From Prostheceraeus crozeri (Eukaryota; Platyhelminthes; Polycladida; Euryleptidae), in the NCBI GenBank assembly GCA_907163375.1, contig CAJQUW010001043.1, forward strand, positions 1,968,501 to 2,032,500: a DNA stretch of 64,000 nucleotides, written 5' to 3'. Each line of letters starts with the position of its first letter. Positions within the stretch are counted from its first letter, which is position 1. This document shows, piece by piece, positions 1 to 10,612 of this stretch. Below the pieces are notes generated by a model. It ran no database searches, was not told the DNA's origin, and worked only from the letters and a program-made list of their open reading frames with translations. A program made the position numbers and the translations under genes.

Positions 1-83
1 GTTTTCATTTTCAACGCTAAATTGAATGAATTTGGAATTTTAATCGTTGATTTTCTATGCTGGTCGTTGACAGTTTCTGCAGT
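1..83 (-). CDS. Partial internal exon of a minus-strand host gene (runs off window)
   Basis: On the minus strand a good acceptor (purine-poor tract ending TTTCAG, AG at 84-85) opens a frame with no stop for 27 codons to the window edge, beginning TAETVNDQHRKSTIKIPN. The frame starts at phase 0, exactly what the upstream exon at 708-792 requires, so I read the two as consecutive exons of one gene. The encoded stretch is hydrophilic and basic with no domain I recognise. Its 3' end lies outside the window. The splice signal and phase match are seen directly; that it is transcribed is inference. Confidence 0.5.
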
Positions 84-707
84 CTGAAATACCTCAAAAA
101 TTTCGTCGCATTTATGAAATATTTTCAATAAATATTGCAAAATAAAAGTTAACTTTACATCGAAAGGAAATGAATAAAGTCATTATTATTTCATTTGAAA
201 TTTCAAAAATTCTGCATTTGATAGAAGATGATTCTGCCAAATAAACTGTATACACAGTGGGGATTTAATCAATGCTGAGTTTCTAATCTACTTAATATAC
301 TTGCTCTACGTGTATGTTCTTCACGTTCTGCATTTCAACGTTTTCCTTGACCCCAATATGGTGTTGCAGCTTCCAACGCTGCCAAAGTCGACGTCCAGCA
401 AGATGATGTCATGCGAATGCCTGCAAAGAGCACCCTTATCTCCCAGAGACTGCTGCAATAAGACCTATTTGTGCTTGAAAGGCACCCTACACCTTCCAAC
501 CACTGCACTTAGGTAGGCAAGTCCTGCATAACGTTCCCAAACTGACCAGACTTGTGTCCGTGCGATCACCAAGACCTCGCTCAGAGGCTTTGGCGGTAAT
601 GAAATGTCTGTCAGTTCCTCCGTTCAGCCTCTCTCTATAAGCTTTAGGCCACACCTGCCAGTTAACAGTTCATTATGTTACTACTAAATAAGATCAAATT
701 TTCTTAC
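84..707. other. Intron between the two left-edge exons; GC-raised patch at 300-660
   Basis: This stretch separates the two minus-strand exons. About 300-660 is clearly richer in G+C than its surroundings and carries short open frames on both strands, but none has a recognisable domain or convincing splice borders. It could be an old transposon remnant. Confidence 0.35.
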
Positions 708-792
708 CTCTTTCTCAGTCTTGCCATCACACAAATACTCGACAGCTTTTTCGCACCCTTTGATTAGCTGACTGTACGCTTGAAACAATACC
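708..792 (-). CDS. Internal exon, 85 nt, of a minus-strand host gene
   Basis: Read on the minus strand, this segment has a canonical acceptor (TCATTTCAG, AG at 793-794) and a strong donor (GAG followed by GTAAGA, GT at 706-707). It encodes VLFQAYSQLIKGCEKAVEYL followed by CDGKTEKE, preceded by one base of a split codon and ending at phase 0. The sequence looks like an amphipathic helix (QAYSQLIKGCEKAVEYL) typical of a globular soluble protein. I do not recognise the family. The exon at 1-83 continues the frame without a stop. No matching upstream exon was found with confidence in the next several kilobases; a donor-like site at 1015 does not give an open frame in the right phase. Confidence 0.6.
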
Positions 793-794
793 CT

Positions 795-1227
795 GAAATG
801 ACAATGAAGAAGTTGCAAATTAATTTTGTTGGTCTATTAATACGAAAAATTATTTGTGAATGTGTGTTTCAAATTTGCCCGAAAGCGAAACAAAAGTTAA
901 AAACTCTATCGATAAAGGCCAGCAGCTAAATTAAATCTGACAAGGTCTTCAACGCCCTGCGGCTTCTATCGGTTGATGTACGTTTGTGAAAGTACTAGAA
1001 AAATAATTCACTTACTTGTCATTTTATCATCTAAACGCGATTGTTATTGTCACTCAAAAAGTTGGACAATGACTTCATTATTATGGCAGGAAAAATGAAG
1101 CGTACTTGTCTTTAGCAGCGGATGTTTATCGTCTGGGCCCCTTATTAACACAAAATGTCAGAAAACACGATCATGGAAGTAAAACAGTAGACACTAGACA
1201 GATCACTGCAGAATACTTTACCATACA
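795..1227. other. No gene seen
   Basis: AT-rich sequence with no open frame of note. It is presumably intronic to the left-edge gene. Confidence 0.4.
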
Positions 1228-1849
1228 TAGTCCGTCAACCAGAGTGAATTTCTGCAGAGAGCAAGGCCGAAAATGAGACTTTCACAGAATGATGTACACC
1301 CTATGCCTGCCACGAATCTGAGCGTCTGCCGAGTTCTCGCAGGTTCCTATTCTTGTCAGACAGGATCAGAGAGAAATGTATGTAAATAAATCCAATGGGA
1401 CGCAAATTGAAGTTTTTGGTTAAAATTAAATTACCTATTTCTTCCATTGCCTACATTTCCTCTTATTAAGTGAAAAGTACTGATTCTACAGTCATAATAT
1501 TTCACATGAAATGTCTTCAGATCATTTGTCATGTTCATGTACTTTTGTCTATGAACCTAAACAGATTCCGATTCAGCAAGCTTCCTGATGTCGGCACACA
1601 TCATTTTCGGCACATTTGAGCCACATTCTTATGTATGTCACCCATGAGAAGTATGATAATAACACATGCACATGATAGGAAATGACTTGAAGACATTCCA
1701 CGTCAAAAATTGGTTCTGGACTAAGCAATTTTCTCTGAATAACTGAAAACATTGGAAATCTCAGTTCTGCCGAAAACCTCAGTCTGCTTCCTGTTGGGCT
1801 TTCAGGCGTTTTTCCTTACTGGCAGACGCGCAGATTCGCAGTAGCCATA

Positions 1850-3368
1850 GGAGGCATACACGATAAGCCACAAGCTATCGCTCTCACGTCGCGTCACGAT
1901 CCTTCATAGGCCATAAAGTCATAAGCCACAAACCATAAACCGCAAGCCACAAGACATACTGTCAAAAGTCAAAAGTTTATTTATTTCCAAAAAGATTGGA
2001 AAACAATATTACAATGTTGAGGTAGATATATTGGTTGAATATATTACAATACAGCGTGCGGTCAGTGCTGTAGAAAAAAAATTAAGCAGATCAGGAAGGA
2101 GAGGAATCAATAATTGAGCATTTCTTTAGATTTCAGATTCTTTGTGGTGAATTCTTTCTTTTTATGACCATGCGTAACTCGTTGGCTTTTTTTAGAAATC
2201 TTGCGATGGATTTTAAATGCTTTGGAGTCAGGGTATTCATCAATTTATGAAATTCAACTATCGTGTTGCAGTAACATAACAATGGTGCAATTTGTTGCCG
2301 CATATTTTGATACAATGGACATTCTATCATAAAGTGATATAGAGTCTCCACTTTTGATTCATTGCAAAGTTCACAAAGAGGTTCTTCATATCGCAATCTG
2401 TTTCTGTAACTGCATGTTACAAAATCTATTTTATGATTTTTTGTCCTAAATTTTAGTAACATATTTATATCATTGCAATCGATATCAAAATTCAGATACG
2501 ATTTCAAGGTTTCCTCAAACTGGCATAGTTCTAAATACGTCAGACCAGAATGGCTCTCTTTTGCTGTAGATATCCATTTTTTCCTGTTATACTGACATAT
2601 TCGGTCTTTTGTAATTCTCAAATATGCTTTTTTATCAGCCGTTAGCTGTTCATCCCATAGCTTTGACAGGTTTAGTTTTGTAAGTAATCTGCTTATTCTA
2701 CAACACCATGTGTATCTACTCTCATTTCCATTTGATATCATATTGAGATATATAGCATTATATACCTGTTTAATTAAGCTATTTCCACCCTTTGTAATTA
2801 ATCTTATCCAAATACGATAAATAAGACTTAATCTTGACTGTCAGTTGACAATATGTTTATCTCTCATGACAGGAAAAGTAAACATGTAGAAGAAGAAAAT
2901 AAATGTAACTTTCAAATTTGCAAACAAAAGTTTGGCGAACCAAAGCTCGTCTCTTAGATCTAACTAACCACAATCTATTGAAATAAAATATCACAGCAGG
3001 ATATTCCAGTACAATATCCACCTTTTTGCCTGCGAGGCTGATCGTGCTCGTTCCATGAAATGCTTATGAATGACATGCTACACCACCAAATCACGATAAT
3101 ATGTTGTGGTAATGTATCATCTATCTATATGAAACTTGACTACTATGAAGCGAAACATGAAAATGTCGGCAATGATGATACAATCGGCCAAGGATTTCCA
3201 AAAATATTGCGTCTTTTAACTTTTGACTCATGGATTATGGCTTGTCGTGTGTGCCACCGTATTCAAAGGCGGCTTACAGCTTGTTCTGTATGCTAACTTT
3301 AATTGAAACTTAAGCATTGGAATTCTGTTAGCGGCTTATGTCTTACGGCTTATGGTGTATGCCTCCAG
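1850..3368. mobile_element. Insertion with inverted heptamer-repeat ends nested in MITE copy 1
   Basis: The segment begins GGAGGCATACAC and ends with its inverse, GTGTATGCCTCC. Both ends carry degenerate heptamers of the form CCRYAAR or TCAAAAG in inverted orientation: about 1861-1978 on the left and, as complement, about 3213-3360 on the right. Between them lies a 5'-truncated LINE on the minus strand. One reading is a fold-back element; another is two LINE 3' tails placed end to end. No clear target-site duplication is visible. Confidence 0.45.
1962..2850 (-). mobile_element. LINE fragment: C-terminal end of ORF2 plus 3' UTR and heptamer tail
   Basis: The minus-strand frame ending at 2133 encodes about 230 residues of the region downstream of a LINE reverse transcriptase. 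Its diagnostic feature is a late CCHC-like zinc knuckle: CELC, then H and C in YHFMIECPLY, as found near the C-terminus of many non-LTR retrotransposon ORF2 proteins. The frame is open upstream of its first ATG (2741) to about 2820, so the ATG is not a real start; the element is 5'-truncated and lacks the reverse transcriptase and endonuclease domains. The 3' UTR ends with AATAAA-type sequence and a short TTTTGAC repeat at about 1963-1978, a microsatellite tail typical of several LINE clades. The clade is uncertain. Confidence 0.7.
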
Positions 3369-3510
3369 CCTGAAAGTCTCATTTTCGGTTTCGTCTCGCT
3401 GCCAGATAAACATGATTTTCCACAAAAGCGATTAACAAAAACCCCTAAGTCTACGGTCGTCGATGCAATGGAGTTAAATTTGCAAACGACAGAACTGCTG
3501 CGTCCAGAGC

Positions 3511-3589
3511 CGTCGGTGGTCGATCTTACAATAAAAAAGACTTAAAAAGACAATAACACTTTTTATTGTAAGATCGACCACCGAAGACG
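3511..3589. repeat. Long hairpin (inverted repeat)
   Basis: A 23-bp perfect stem (GGTGGTCGATCTTACAATAA and following bases) pairs with its complement ending at about 3583, and pairing continues imperfectly outward. The loop is about 20 nt. Nothing coding is associated with it. It may be a tiny fold-back element. Confidence 0.6.
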
Positions 3590-3829
3590 CTGTTAGACTG
3601 TTGAGACTGCTGTCAGAAATTTGAAATTCATAGGGTCTCCTACACCATGACACACTTTCTTAGACATCAAGAAACATTTTTAGTCTGAAGTTATCTCAAC
3701 GGTGAATTTTATTCTTTTATCTTTTACGATTGCAAAACACTGACGACAAATCTTTCCAAGTTTGACTATTACCAGATTTTTTCACGAGACGTTCACGAAA
3801 CGGACGTATCCAGTATTTCAAACGATGTA

Positions 3830-3915
3830 GTCCGGCAGTCAGAACGAGTTTCTGCAGGGAACGTGGCCAAAAATGAGACGTTCAGAGTGATGTACACCCT
3901 ATGCCTACTACGGAC
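3830..3915 (+). mobile_element. MITE family A, solitary terminal fragment
   Basis: A TA at 3828-3829 precedes GTCCGGCAGTCAGAACGAG, the family A terminus. Similarity to the intact copy at 15247 continues to about 3915 and then stops. No inverted partner was found nearby. Confidence 0.6.
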
Positions 3916-5204
3916 TGATGCTTCGACATTGCAGCATGCGTCCCGATTAATAGATTAATCGTGTAGACTAAATGAGAAGTTTTTAAACGAATTATATAAA
4001 AATGATTTAAAAAAACAAACGCCGAAGGATCTACCAAGTGATGCGAAGTATCGTGTATGTGACAACACAATGGTGGCAAAATTTTCCACAAGCATGAAAG
4101 AACTAAGAGTTGGAATAATGGGATTGCAGGCAGTCGGACTTCTTTATCTCAGTAAATTTAATACTCTGAAAGCGGAATTATCTGATTAAAAACATTAACA
4201 TACTTGGATGCGATAACTAATGTCTGCCAAAAGTTGAATGAAATACTTTCACGGACGGAAAATAAATACATCAAAAGCAATTCCTTTTTCGTTGGGTAGA
4301 TAGTGAGAAATCGGTGTGTGGAATTTCACTACATGCTGTGCTTTCAGCAAATGAAGAGCTAAGTGAAGTATAAGCTCGTTTGGGAATTCATTAAGTCATT
4401 TCTATTCAATTTTTTGCTTAAGAAAAAGTTTGCACAATCTAGCAGCCATCTCCTCGAATATACCTTCTCTGACTATTTTCGCTAGCAGAAAAGAGAAAAT
4501 ACTTGCTTCCCTCACTCAGTGAGAGATGGAATCCCTGAATGCAGATTCCATTCTCAAAAACAGAGACAACTTCCTACATGAAACACGAAATTTTTCTTGA
4601 ATTGTTGCGACAGTGGCAAGAAAACACCGACAAAGAAATTCCCAAGGGTTTCGTATTAATGGCTGTGACATTCCCAGAACACACAAACACGCAGACAGAC
4701 ACAATGAATTGGAATCCACCTTTTTCAGCGCGTTACAGATCGTGGTTACTATTTGATGACAGGTGTATCTTCAGTCGAGACAATGATTTCGCGTTATTGT
4801 GCTGCTAAGCAATGTTTTGCAAGAAATGCATTACCTTAACCGGTCACCGTGGCGTTGTTTGTAAGAAATATAATCCTAGCCTTCCGCAAACGAATTTTGA
4901 GAAGTACAGGTAGACAAATTCATATTTTTGATAAAACACTGTTTTAAAGCATTTTGCTGATAGTCTGTTTTTCGTTTGCATCACAATCCTAAATTTTCGT
5001 TATCAAAGTTGTAGACATTTTCAAATAATTGTTTGTAGACAGTTGTATGTTACAGAATTGTTCTGATGTGTACACATGACAATGAATATCATCATCCAGT
5101 CTGGAAAAATCGCCCGCCAGACGCGAAGAGACTGTCAAACCCAGTCTTTCATAATTCAGACCGGCCGATTTCTGTGAAATATCATTGATCAATGGTATTA
5201 TTAT
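3916..5204. other. No gene seen
   Basis: AT-rich DNA with short open frames on both strands (for example 4539-4808 plus and 4516-4719 minus) that overlap each other and show no domain or splice signals I trust. Confidence 0.4.
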
Positions 5205-6230
5205 CAGGTTTACTTTATGAGATAAGCAATTAGCATATTAAGTGAAATTTCGACGGGTATTTACTAAAATCAACTTTTAACATACTACTGACATGTCGCA
5301 AACGCTGGTGCGTCCGTGATAATTGATTGATATTGCACTGTTGCAAACACTATGTAAATAGAATAATTAAATAATGAGTTGCATCCTCAGGAGCAGGACA
5401 TAGAAAACGACAGCCTGGTGGTAAAACATGGTAAAGTGGAAGAAATGGAGTTCTCGTACCTCGGAGACGTATTGGAGAGTGGAGTTGGTGTAGAGAAGGC
5501 AGTAAGATCACGGGTGTCAGCAGCATGGCTCAAATCGAGAGAAATATCCAGCCTACTGATCAGCAGGGCAATCCCTATGGATTATCGAAGCAAAGTGTAC
5601 ACTGCATGTATAAGATCGGTCCTTACCCATGGATCTGAAACATGGCCCCTTTCATTGGGAAAAGTGGAAGTCATATGTGCCAACTACAGAAGAATGTTGA
5701 GGTGTATGGCAGGGGTGAAATGGAAAGATGGAATTTCGAACGAAGAGCTGGTGAGAACATGCTGATTAACGGATGTACGGTAATGAAAAGAAAAGTTTGC
5801 GTTGGTTTTGTCATGTAAGATCAGGCGGAGGCATTCTGAAAGAAGTGGAAGAGATGAAGGTATTAGGCCCGCGGCTAGGAGACCAACAAAAACATGGAGG
5901 CAGTGCATCATGGAAGACCTGATTGATGAGTCGCTTACGATGAATAGAGATGAGTGGAGAAGAGCAATCAGTAGTCCGACGCCATACATGGGAAAATGTG
6001 GACGTTTAACGAGAAGAGAGAAGAAGTTGCATCCTCAGTTGAAAAGTGGGAGCAGACCTGAATAGCTGCCATTCATCCAATATCAGGAATCATCAGCAGG
6101 CCTAGTTCACATGTCTCTACATCGACACAACTCCCTATTTGAAAAAGTCGTCCTCGAAACTATGTCAGCACCGTTCAAGCCCACCCATGGGTAGAAGTGA
6201 AGTTAAAGTTTCACTTCATTATTTGACCAT
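5205..6230 (+). mobile_element. MITE family B, split copy
   Basis: Positions 5205-5390 and 6025-6230 match the family B element at 16976-17522. Shared blocks include GCAATTAGCA near the end, TATGTAAATAGAATAATTAA, GAGTTGCATCCT and GCAGACCTGAATAGCTG. The two halves are separated by a LINE fragment whose target duplication lies inside the MITE. The right terminus is poorly preserved. Confidence 0.6.
5391..6024 (+). mobile_element. LINE fragment (reverse transcriptase C-terminal region) with 14-bp target duplication
   Basis: Two plus-strand frames (5379-5765 and 5802-6065, different phases) encode consecutive parts of the thumb and C-terminal region of a non-LTR reverse transcriptase. Recognisable family motifs are FSYLGDVLESG, RSRVSAAW, KVYTACIRSVLTHGSETW and RRMLRCMAGV, then RRPTKTWRQ and RDEWRRAISSPTP. 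A frameshift separates them near 5763-5800. The catalytic domain is missing, so the copy is 5'-truncated. It ends in a GAAGA-rich tail and is bounded by the direct repeat AGTTGCATCCTCAG at 5377-5390 and 6025-6038, a typical LINE target duplication. It inserted into MITE family B after the MITE was already in place. Confidence 0.8.
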
Positions 6231-6296
6231 ACAGAGCCAATTGCTAATAGTATCTTTATTAAAAGTGAAAGGGAAAAATCAAAGTGATTCAATATT

Positions 6297-7989
6297 TAAA
6301 GCAGCCTTTTCTTCCAATGACTTTAAGTAAAGAAAATAAAAATAAACTCATAATATAATGTAATATCTTAAGCGCTTTCGATGACTCTAATCATAAGATA
6401 ACGTCATGATACAAAAGGATTCAAAATAATCTTACACTGAAAGTTGTAGACATTCAAATTACATAGCTATGAAAAGATTAAGTAAGTAAAAAGATGCATG
6501 CATACTGAAATCGAGACATTGTACTACAGAAAATTAACATAGAGAAGATGAAAGGAGAAAAGGGGGCTAAGTCCACAGCAGGAGCAAATCACTAACATAA
6601 TCTTTCATGATGCATAATGAGGGCTTGAATCGTTTTAATAAAATGGCCTTAGTGATCTTCACATGTTGCACATTTCTGCAGTATGCAGCGACAGAGAAAT
6701 AGGACCCGATCTTATTTCCAGAGAATTGATTGCAGTCCCACAGATGCAAGCATATTGAGCTGCTTTGATCTTTAGGGCCTCTCAATCTTGTTGCTGCCCA
6801 CTTGGGATACTGCTACTTGATTCGGATACCAAGACATCTCGTTGTCCGACCAACATAACTGCATCCGCAGTCGCATTTGAAATGTACAACATGTGAAGAT
6901 CACTGAGGCCATTTTATTAAAACGATTCAAGCCCTCATTATGTACCATGAAAGATTATGTTAGTGATTTGCTCCTGCCGTGGACTTAGCCCCCTTTTCTA
7001 CTTTCATCTTCTCTATGTTAATTTTCTGTAGTCCAATGCAGGGATGCGGAGTCGGAGTCCCGGAGTCCTATCATTTTTGCTGGAGTCGGAGTCTCCGGAG
7101 TTCGGCCTATAACTAGACCCGAAATAATATAATACAAGCAAATTATTTATTCTCGTGCATAGCTGTCATTGTCTTGATGCCAAGTTTCTCCGTCAAACAA
7201 AAGTGCAGAGACACTGCTGCATGCAAAGCTTATAATAGTTGAGGGAATGAACTGTGACAGTGAATAAAGGATTGCCTTTTCACTTGGTGATTTAGTAGAG
7301 AAGACAGCCTTCCTAGCCTCGATCACACCTAAGGTCACATCAGAGACAAAAATGAAATACTAGTTTGTTTAAGAACATACCTCTTACCCTCACGTTAATC
7401 GTGTGTGATGGCTCCTCTAAAGCGCATATTAAAATCGAAAGTGTACTCATATTTTTTGAAGAAGGATGGAGATTTTCCTGCCTGGTAGAGACTGGTGAAA
7501 AACCGTGTGAAGCACACATCAACAAGATAGGAGGAGCCGAGTCCCATGCATCCAACTGAAAGCCACATCTGATCAACTATCATCGAAAATGATTGATAAT
7601 TGATACAATGATCACTAAATATAGGTTCAGGTAAGCCTATAATGATCTATGATGTAGGCTACCAGTTAATTTTTCAAAAACTAGGCTATATATGCTTGCC
7701 ACCCGGAGTCGGAGTCGGAGTCCTATCAAAAGCCGGAGTCACATCAACCCCCGGAGTCGGAGTCCTATAAAAATGATAGGACTCCGCATCCCTGGTCCAA
7801 TGTCTCGATTTCAGTATGCATGCATCTTTTTACTTACTTAATCTTTTCATAGCTATGTAATTTGAATTTCTACAACTTTCAGTGTAAGATTATTTTGAAT
7901 CCTTTTGTATCATGACGTTATCTTGTGATTAGAGTCATGGAAAGCGCTTGAGATATTACATTATATTATGAGTTTACTTTTATTTTCTT
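6297..7989. mobile_element. Penelope-like element, head-to-head inverted pair of 3' ends
   Basis: The left arm (6297 to about 6880) reads on the minus strand and the right arm (about 6881 to 7989) on the plus strand; they are about 95% identical where aligned by eye and meet at their 5' ends. The minus-strand reading at 6700-6890 contains CDCGCSYVGRTTRCLGIRI, the GIY-YIG endonuclease signature of PLEs, followed by a conserved C-terminal stretch (ITKAILLKRFKPSLC). The reverse transcriptase is absent. The direct repeat TGATTCAATATT flanks the pair at 6285-6296 and 7990-8001, suggesting one insertion event. The right arm is interrupted by a younger hAT element. Confidence 0.75.
7039..7794 (+). 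mobile_element. Non-autonomous hAT element with 8-bp target duplication
   Basis: The termini CAGGGATGCGGAGTC and GACTCCGCATCCCTG are inverted, and the element is flanked by a perfect 8-bp duplication, GTCCAATG, at 7031-7038 and 7795-7802. The CAGGG-type ends and 8-bp duplication are hallmarks of the hAT superfamily. Subterminal GGAGTCGGAGTC repeats occur in direct orientation at both ends. Inside, about 7440-7600 retains a decayed BED-type zinc finger (VYSYFLKKDGDF, then CEAHINKIGG, SHASN, HLINYH) spread over two frames with a stop. Most of the transposase is missing, so this is an internally deleted relic. It landed in the right arm of the PLE pair and is therefore younger. Confidence 0.9.
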
Positions 7990-8001
7990 TGATTCAATAT
8001 T

Positions 8002-9940
8002 GTCAATAACATAGAAGTTTTTGCCTAGATAAAACGACTCATGCAATGAGCAGAATTCTGATGACGCATGTTTCAGAATCAGTATTCATTAATCATCCAT
8101 TACACAGTAAAAAGCGATGACAATATCAAATAATTCGATAGCAACGTCTTCAATCTTGTTGCAAATCAATGCAGTCGTCATAACAATAACAGCTAAAGCG
8201 ATAAAATGAAATGTTCTTTTAGATGAAACACTGCTAATGAGAAGGCTACCCATTCTCTAATGACAGAGAATTTTATTGCATGAACAATATGTGAGAAAAT
8301 TTGAATTCGCAGCCATGAAAATGCATCGATGCTTTGTGATGTGATGAAATATTCATTCGCTTCTTACTTGTTAAGAAACGCAGATGAGCATTAACATCTC
8401 GACTCCCGAAAGATAAGCACTAACGCATCTCTTTGTCTTACAGCCAAGCATTTTATGTAATGCCACCACACGTAGCAATTCCATAACAATTTCATTTCAC
8501 TCACTTTTTCGCTGGCATTGTTTATATAACCCCTCTATTCCATGTAATGCGATGTTGACTTTTCAGAGTTGTAAGCACATGCTAGTAATCTTTTATTTTG
8601 TGCTGATCAATAGCCCAGATTCTTTTCTACCCGACCTGTAAGGTTCGATTATGTCTTAAGATCGAGCTTGTGCCAAATCTGCAGAGTCATTACTTCATCT
8701 TCCAGCAATGATCAGACAACAAGCTGCCGAGTCAAATAAGACACTCATACAGATATATATTTTCGACTTGGCCAAGTAATGTAGGTATGAATAGGATCAT
8801 CTACACCGCAGACTGAAATTCGATTACTAGATGAGGCGAGTGAGAGCGGGGAATCAAAGATGCTAGCGCCTTTCAAATGGTTCATAGTTGAGATTATTTT
8901 TCATTCCCTTTTTCTTTATTCAATGTAGAAACCGACCAACTGTCTGGTATTTGAGAATTATCCTTTTTATCGAAAATGATTAACTTTTAGTACAGAGATT
9001 ATTTTGAAAAAAATTGAGGATGCTATTCACTTCGTCGCCAATCGCCTAATCCTGACAAATCGGTTTTAAGAAATTGAAAACTACAGCGATGGTGATACAG
9101 CGATACCATAGTGATAGTCACACAGCGCCTCGGCTCGCTCTTTCTTCAGAGTCTTCTTAGACTCATGTGTGCAGACAAAATTCAGTCAGTGGTCTTTACA
9201 CTCAATGCTCCTCGTTTTGCCATAGAATATGCGAAATTAATTTAGAGCGAACATTATGCTATCGTGTACAGTCAGGGTTGGTACGATTAATCGTGAGATT
9301 CCAAAAAAAGTCGCGCACAATTTTTAACTTCAATATATTGAGTTGTGTATCATTCAATACACCACATGGAGGTCTCAGTTTGTGTTCACTCATAGTGGCA
9401 TTATTCACATTCTGACTTTTGAGACATAATTTGAATACCTTATTGCAAATGAATATCAATAAGGGGTTAATTGAGCCTACATACATATGGTAATGCTCAA
9501 GTAGTTCTTGTGAAATATTATGGGCCTATAGTAACATAATAATTGCATAGGCATCTATATCAATTACAGAATTTTGGCACCTCCACAAAAAAGACATCTA
9601 GCCGCTTGAAGATTCATGCTTTGCGATTCCGAAGATTCCCATTGTCAAAATGATTAGCTTTATCGATCTTATCCTAATCCTGACAGGATTCTTCCCATCC
9701 TCATCAAACATCATTTTGAACTATAAAATAGTTGAACCGTCACTTTCTCATAGTTAAGATAATACGATAGATAATAGGATTCACATGTATGAGGCCGAAT
9801 TATATTCTAACGTGTGCCTAATTCTAATATTAATAATGATTCAAATCACACACACCTGGCATCCATTGATGAAGTGTTCAATCAAACTTTTGAATGATTT
9901 TTTTTTCATTTCGATTTATCAACAATTGCGGAAACAAATT
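8002..9940. other. No gene seen
   Basis: AT-rich DNA without a convincing coding frame. Short open frames at 9167-9415 (plus) and 9259-9486 (minus) overlap on opposite strands and show no domain. Confidence 0.4.
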
Positions 9941-9949
9941 TCACATTAC

Positions 9950-10612
9950 ATTTTTGCATATTTTGTACATATTTCATTGATATTCCAGATTTTGCCGGAT
10001 ATTGGGAAGATCATTAAAACAAAATCTTCGAATTCACGCATTCATATATTCGGAGTGAATTTTCTAAAAAATGCAATAAATCGATTTTTATACAATGATT
10101 CAGTTTTCCTTGGACAGCTTTCCATTTGTACTCGGGCGAGTGCAATTGATACCTAATCAAAGAATTTGAAATTCGTTAATGAAGAGGTAGCATCAGAAAT
10201 TCGTTTACGACTAAGGACTGAAATGATGAAGGAAGCACAAAATGCTTCAATTCAAGATTTGAAACTAGCAGCAAGTGACTCCCGAAGTATGTTACTTTCA
10301 TTTGCTTTTTGATGCTCCTGAAGTTGAAATATCTGATATTAACAACGAAAGCGACAGGATTCAAAAAGAATTAGCAATGTTACCTTCTTCCCCGACACCT
10401 TATTCCACTACGAATCCACTTAAATGGTAGAATCAATACCAAGACCACTTTCCAATATTGGCCCGCGAAAGCTACTTCCGATTCAGCCGACCAGTGCGCC
10501 CATCAAAGCGAGTGCTTATCATCAGTTCCAAAGAAATCGAATGGTTTTGAGACACGAAAACGTTGACATGATTCTCTTTATGAATTGGAATGAGACGTTT
10601 TTGAATGACTGA
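9950..10612 (+). pseudogene. Eroded hAT transposase, C-terminal part
   Basis: Several plus-strand frames together read as the C-terminal third of a hAT transposase. About 10140-10290 resembles the region after the catalytic domain (NLKFVNEEVASEIRLRLRTE). About 10305-10480 gives an acidic linker and then TTNPLKW and HFPILAR. About 10450-10605 (LLPIQPTSAPIKASAYHQF, then RHENVDMILFMNWN) matches the hAT dimerisation region, whose usual form is PATSxPSERxFS...NVDxLxFLN. There are at least one in-frame stop (TAG after PLKW at about 10427) and two frame changes, so it cannot be active. No matching terminal repeats were found. It is a different, older insertion from the hAT element at 7039. Confidence 0.7.

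Larger units (their letters stand above)
1230..3410 (+). mobile_element. Palindromic MITE family A, copy 1, interrupted by an insertion
   Basis: A TA dinucleotide at 1228-1229 is followed by a terminus (GTCCGTCAACCAGAGTG) matching the left end of the intact copy at 15247. The left arm runs from 1230 and the right arm (inverted) returns to about 1850. There the arm is broken by an inserted segment of about 1.5 kb and resumes near 3369 with the CTGAAAGTCTCATTTTCGG part of the terminal repeat. The final bases of the right end are degraded and the closing TA is not recognisable. The element codes for nothing. Confidence 0.65.

Noticed and set aside
1011-1090. GTAAGTGA donor on the minus strand at 1014-1015 as the exon before 708-792
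   Set aside because: In the phase required by 708-792 the preceding sequence contains stops within a few codons.
9268-9290. CAGGGTTGGTACGATTAATC as a hAT terminus for the transposase relic at 9950-10612
   Set aside because: No inverse sequence or 8-bp duplication was found on the other side of the relic. A similar CAGGGTTGG at about 35415 also lacks a partner.
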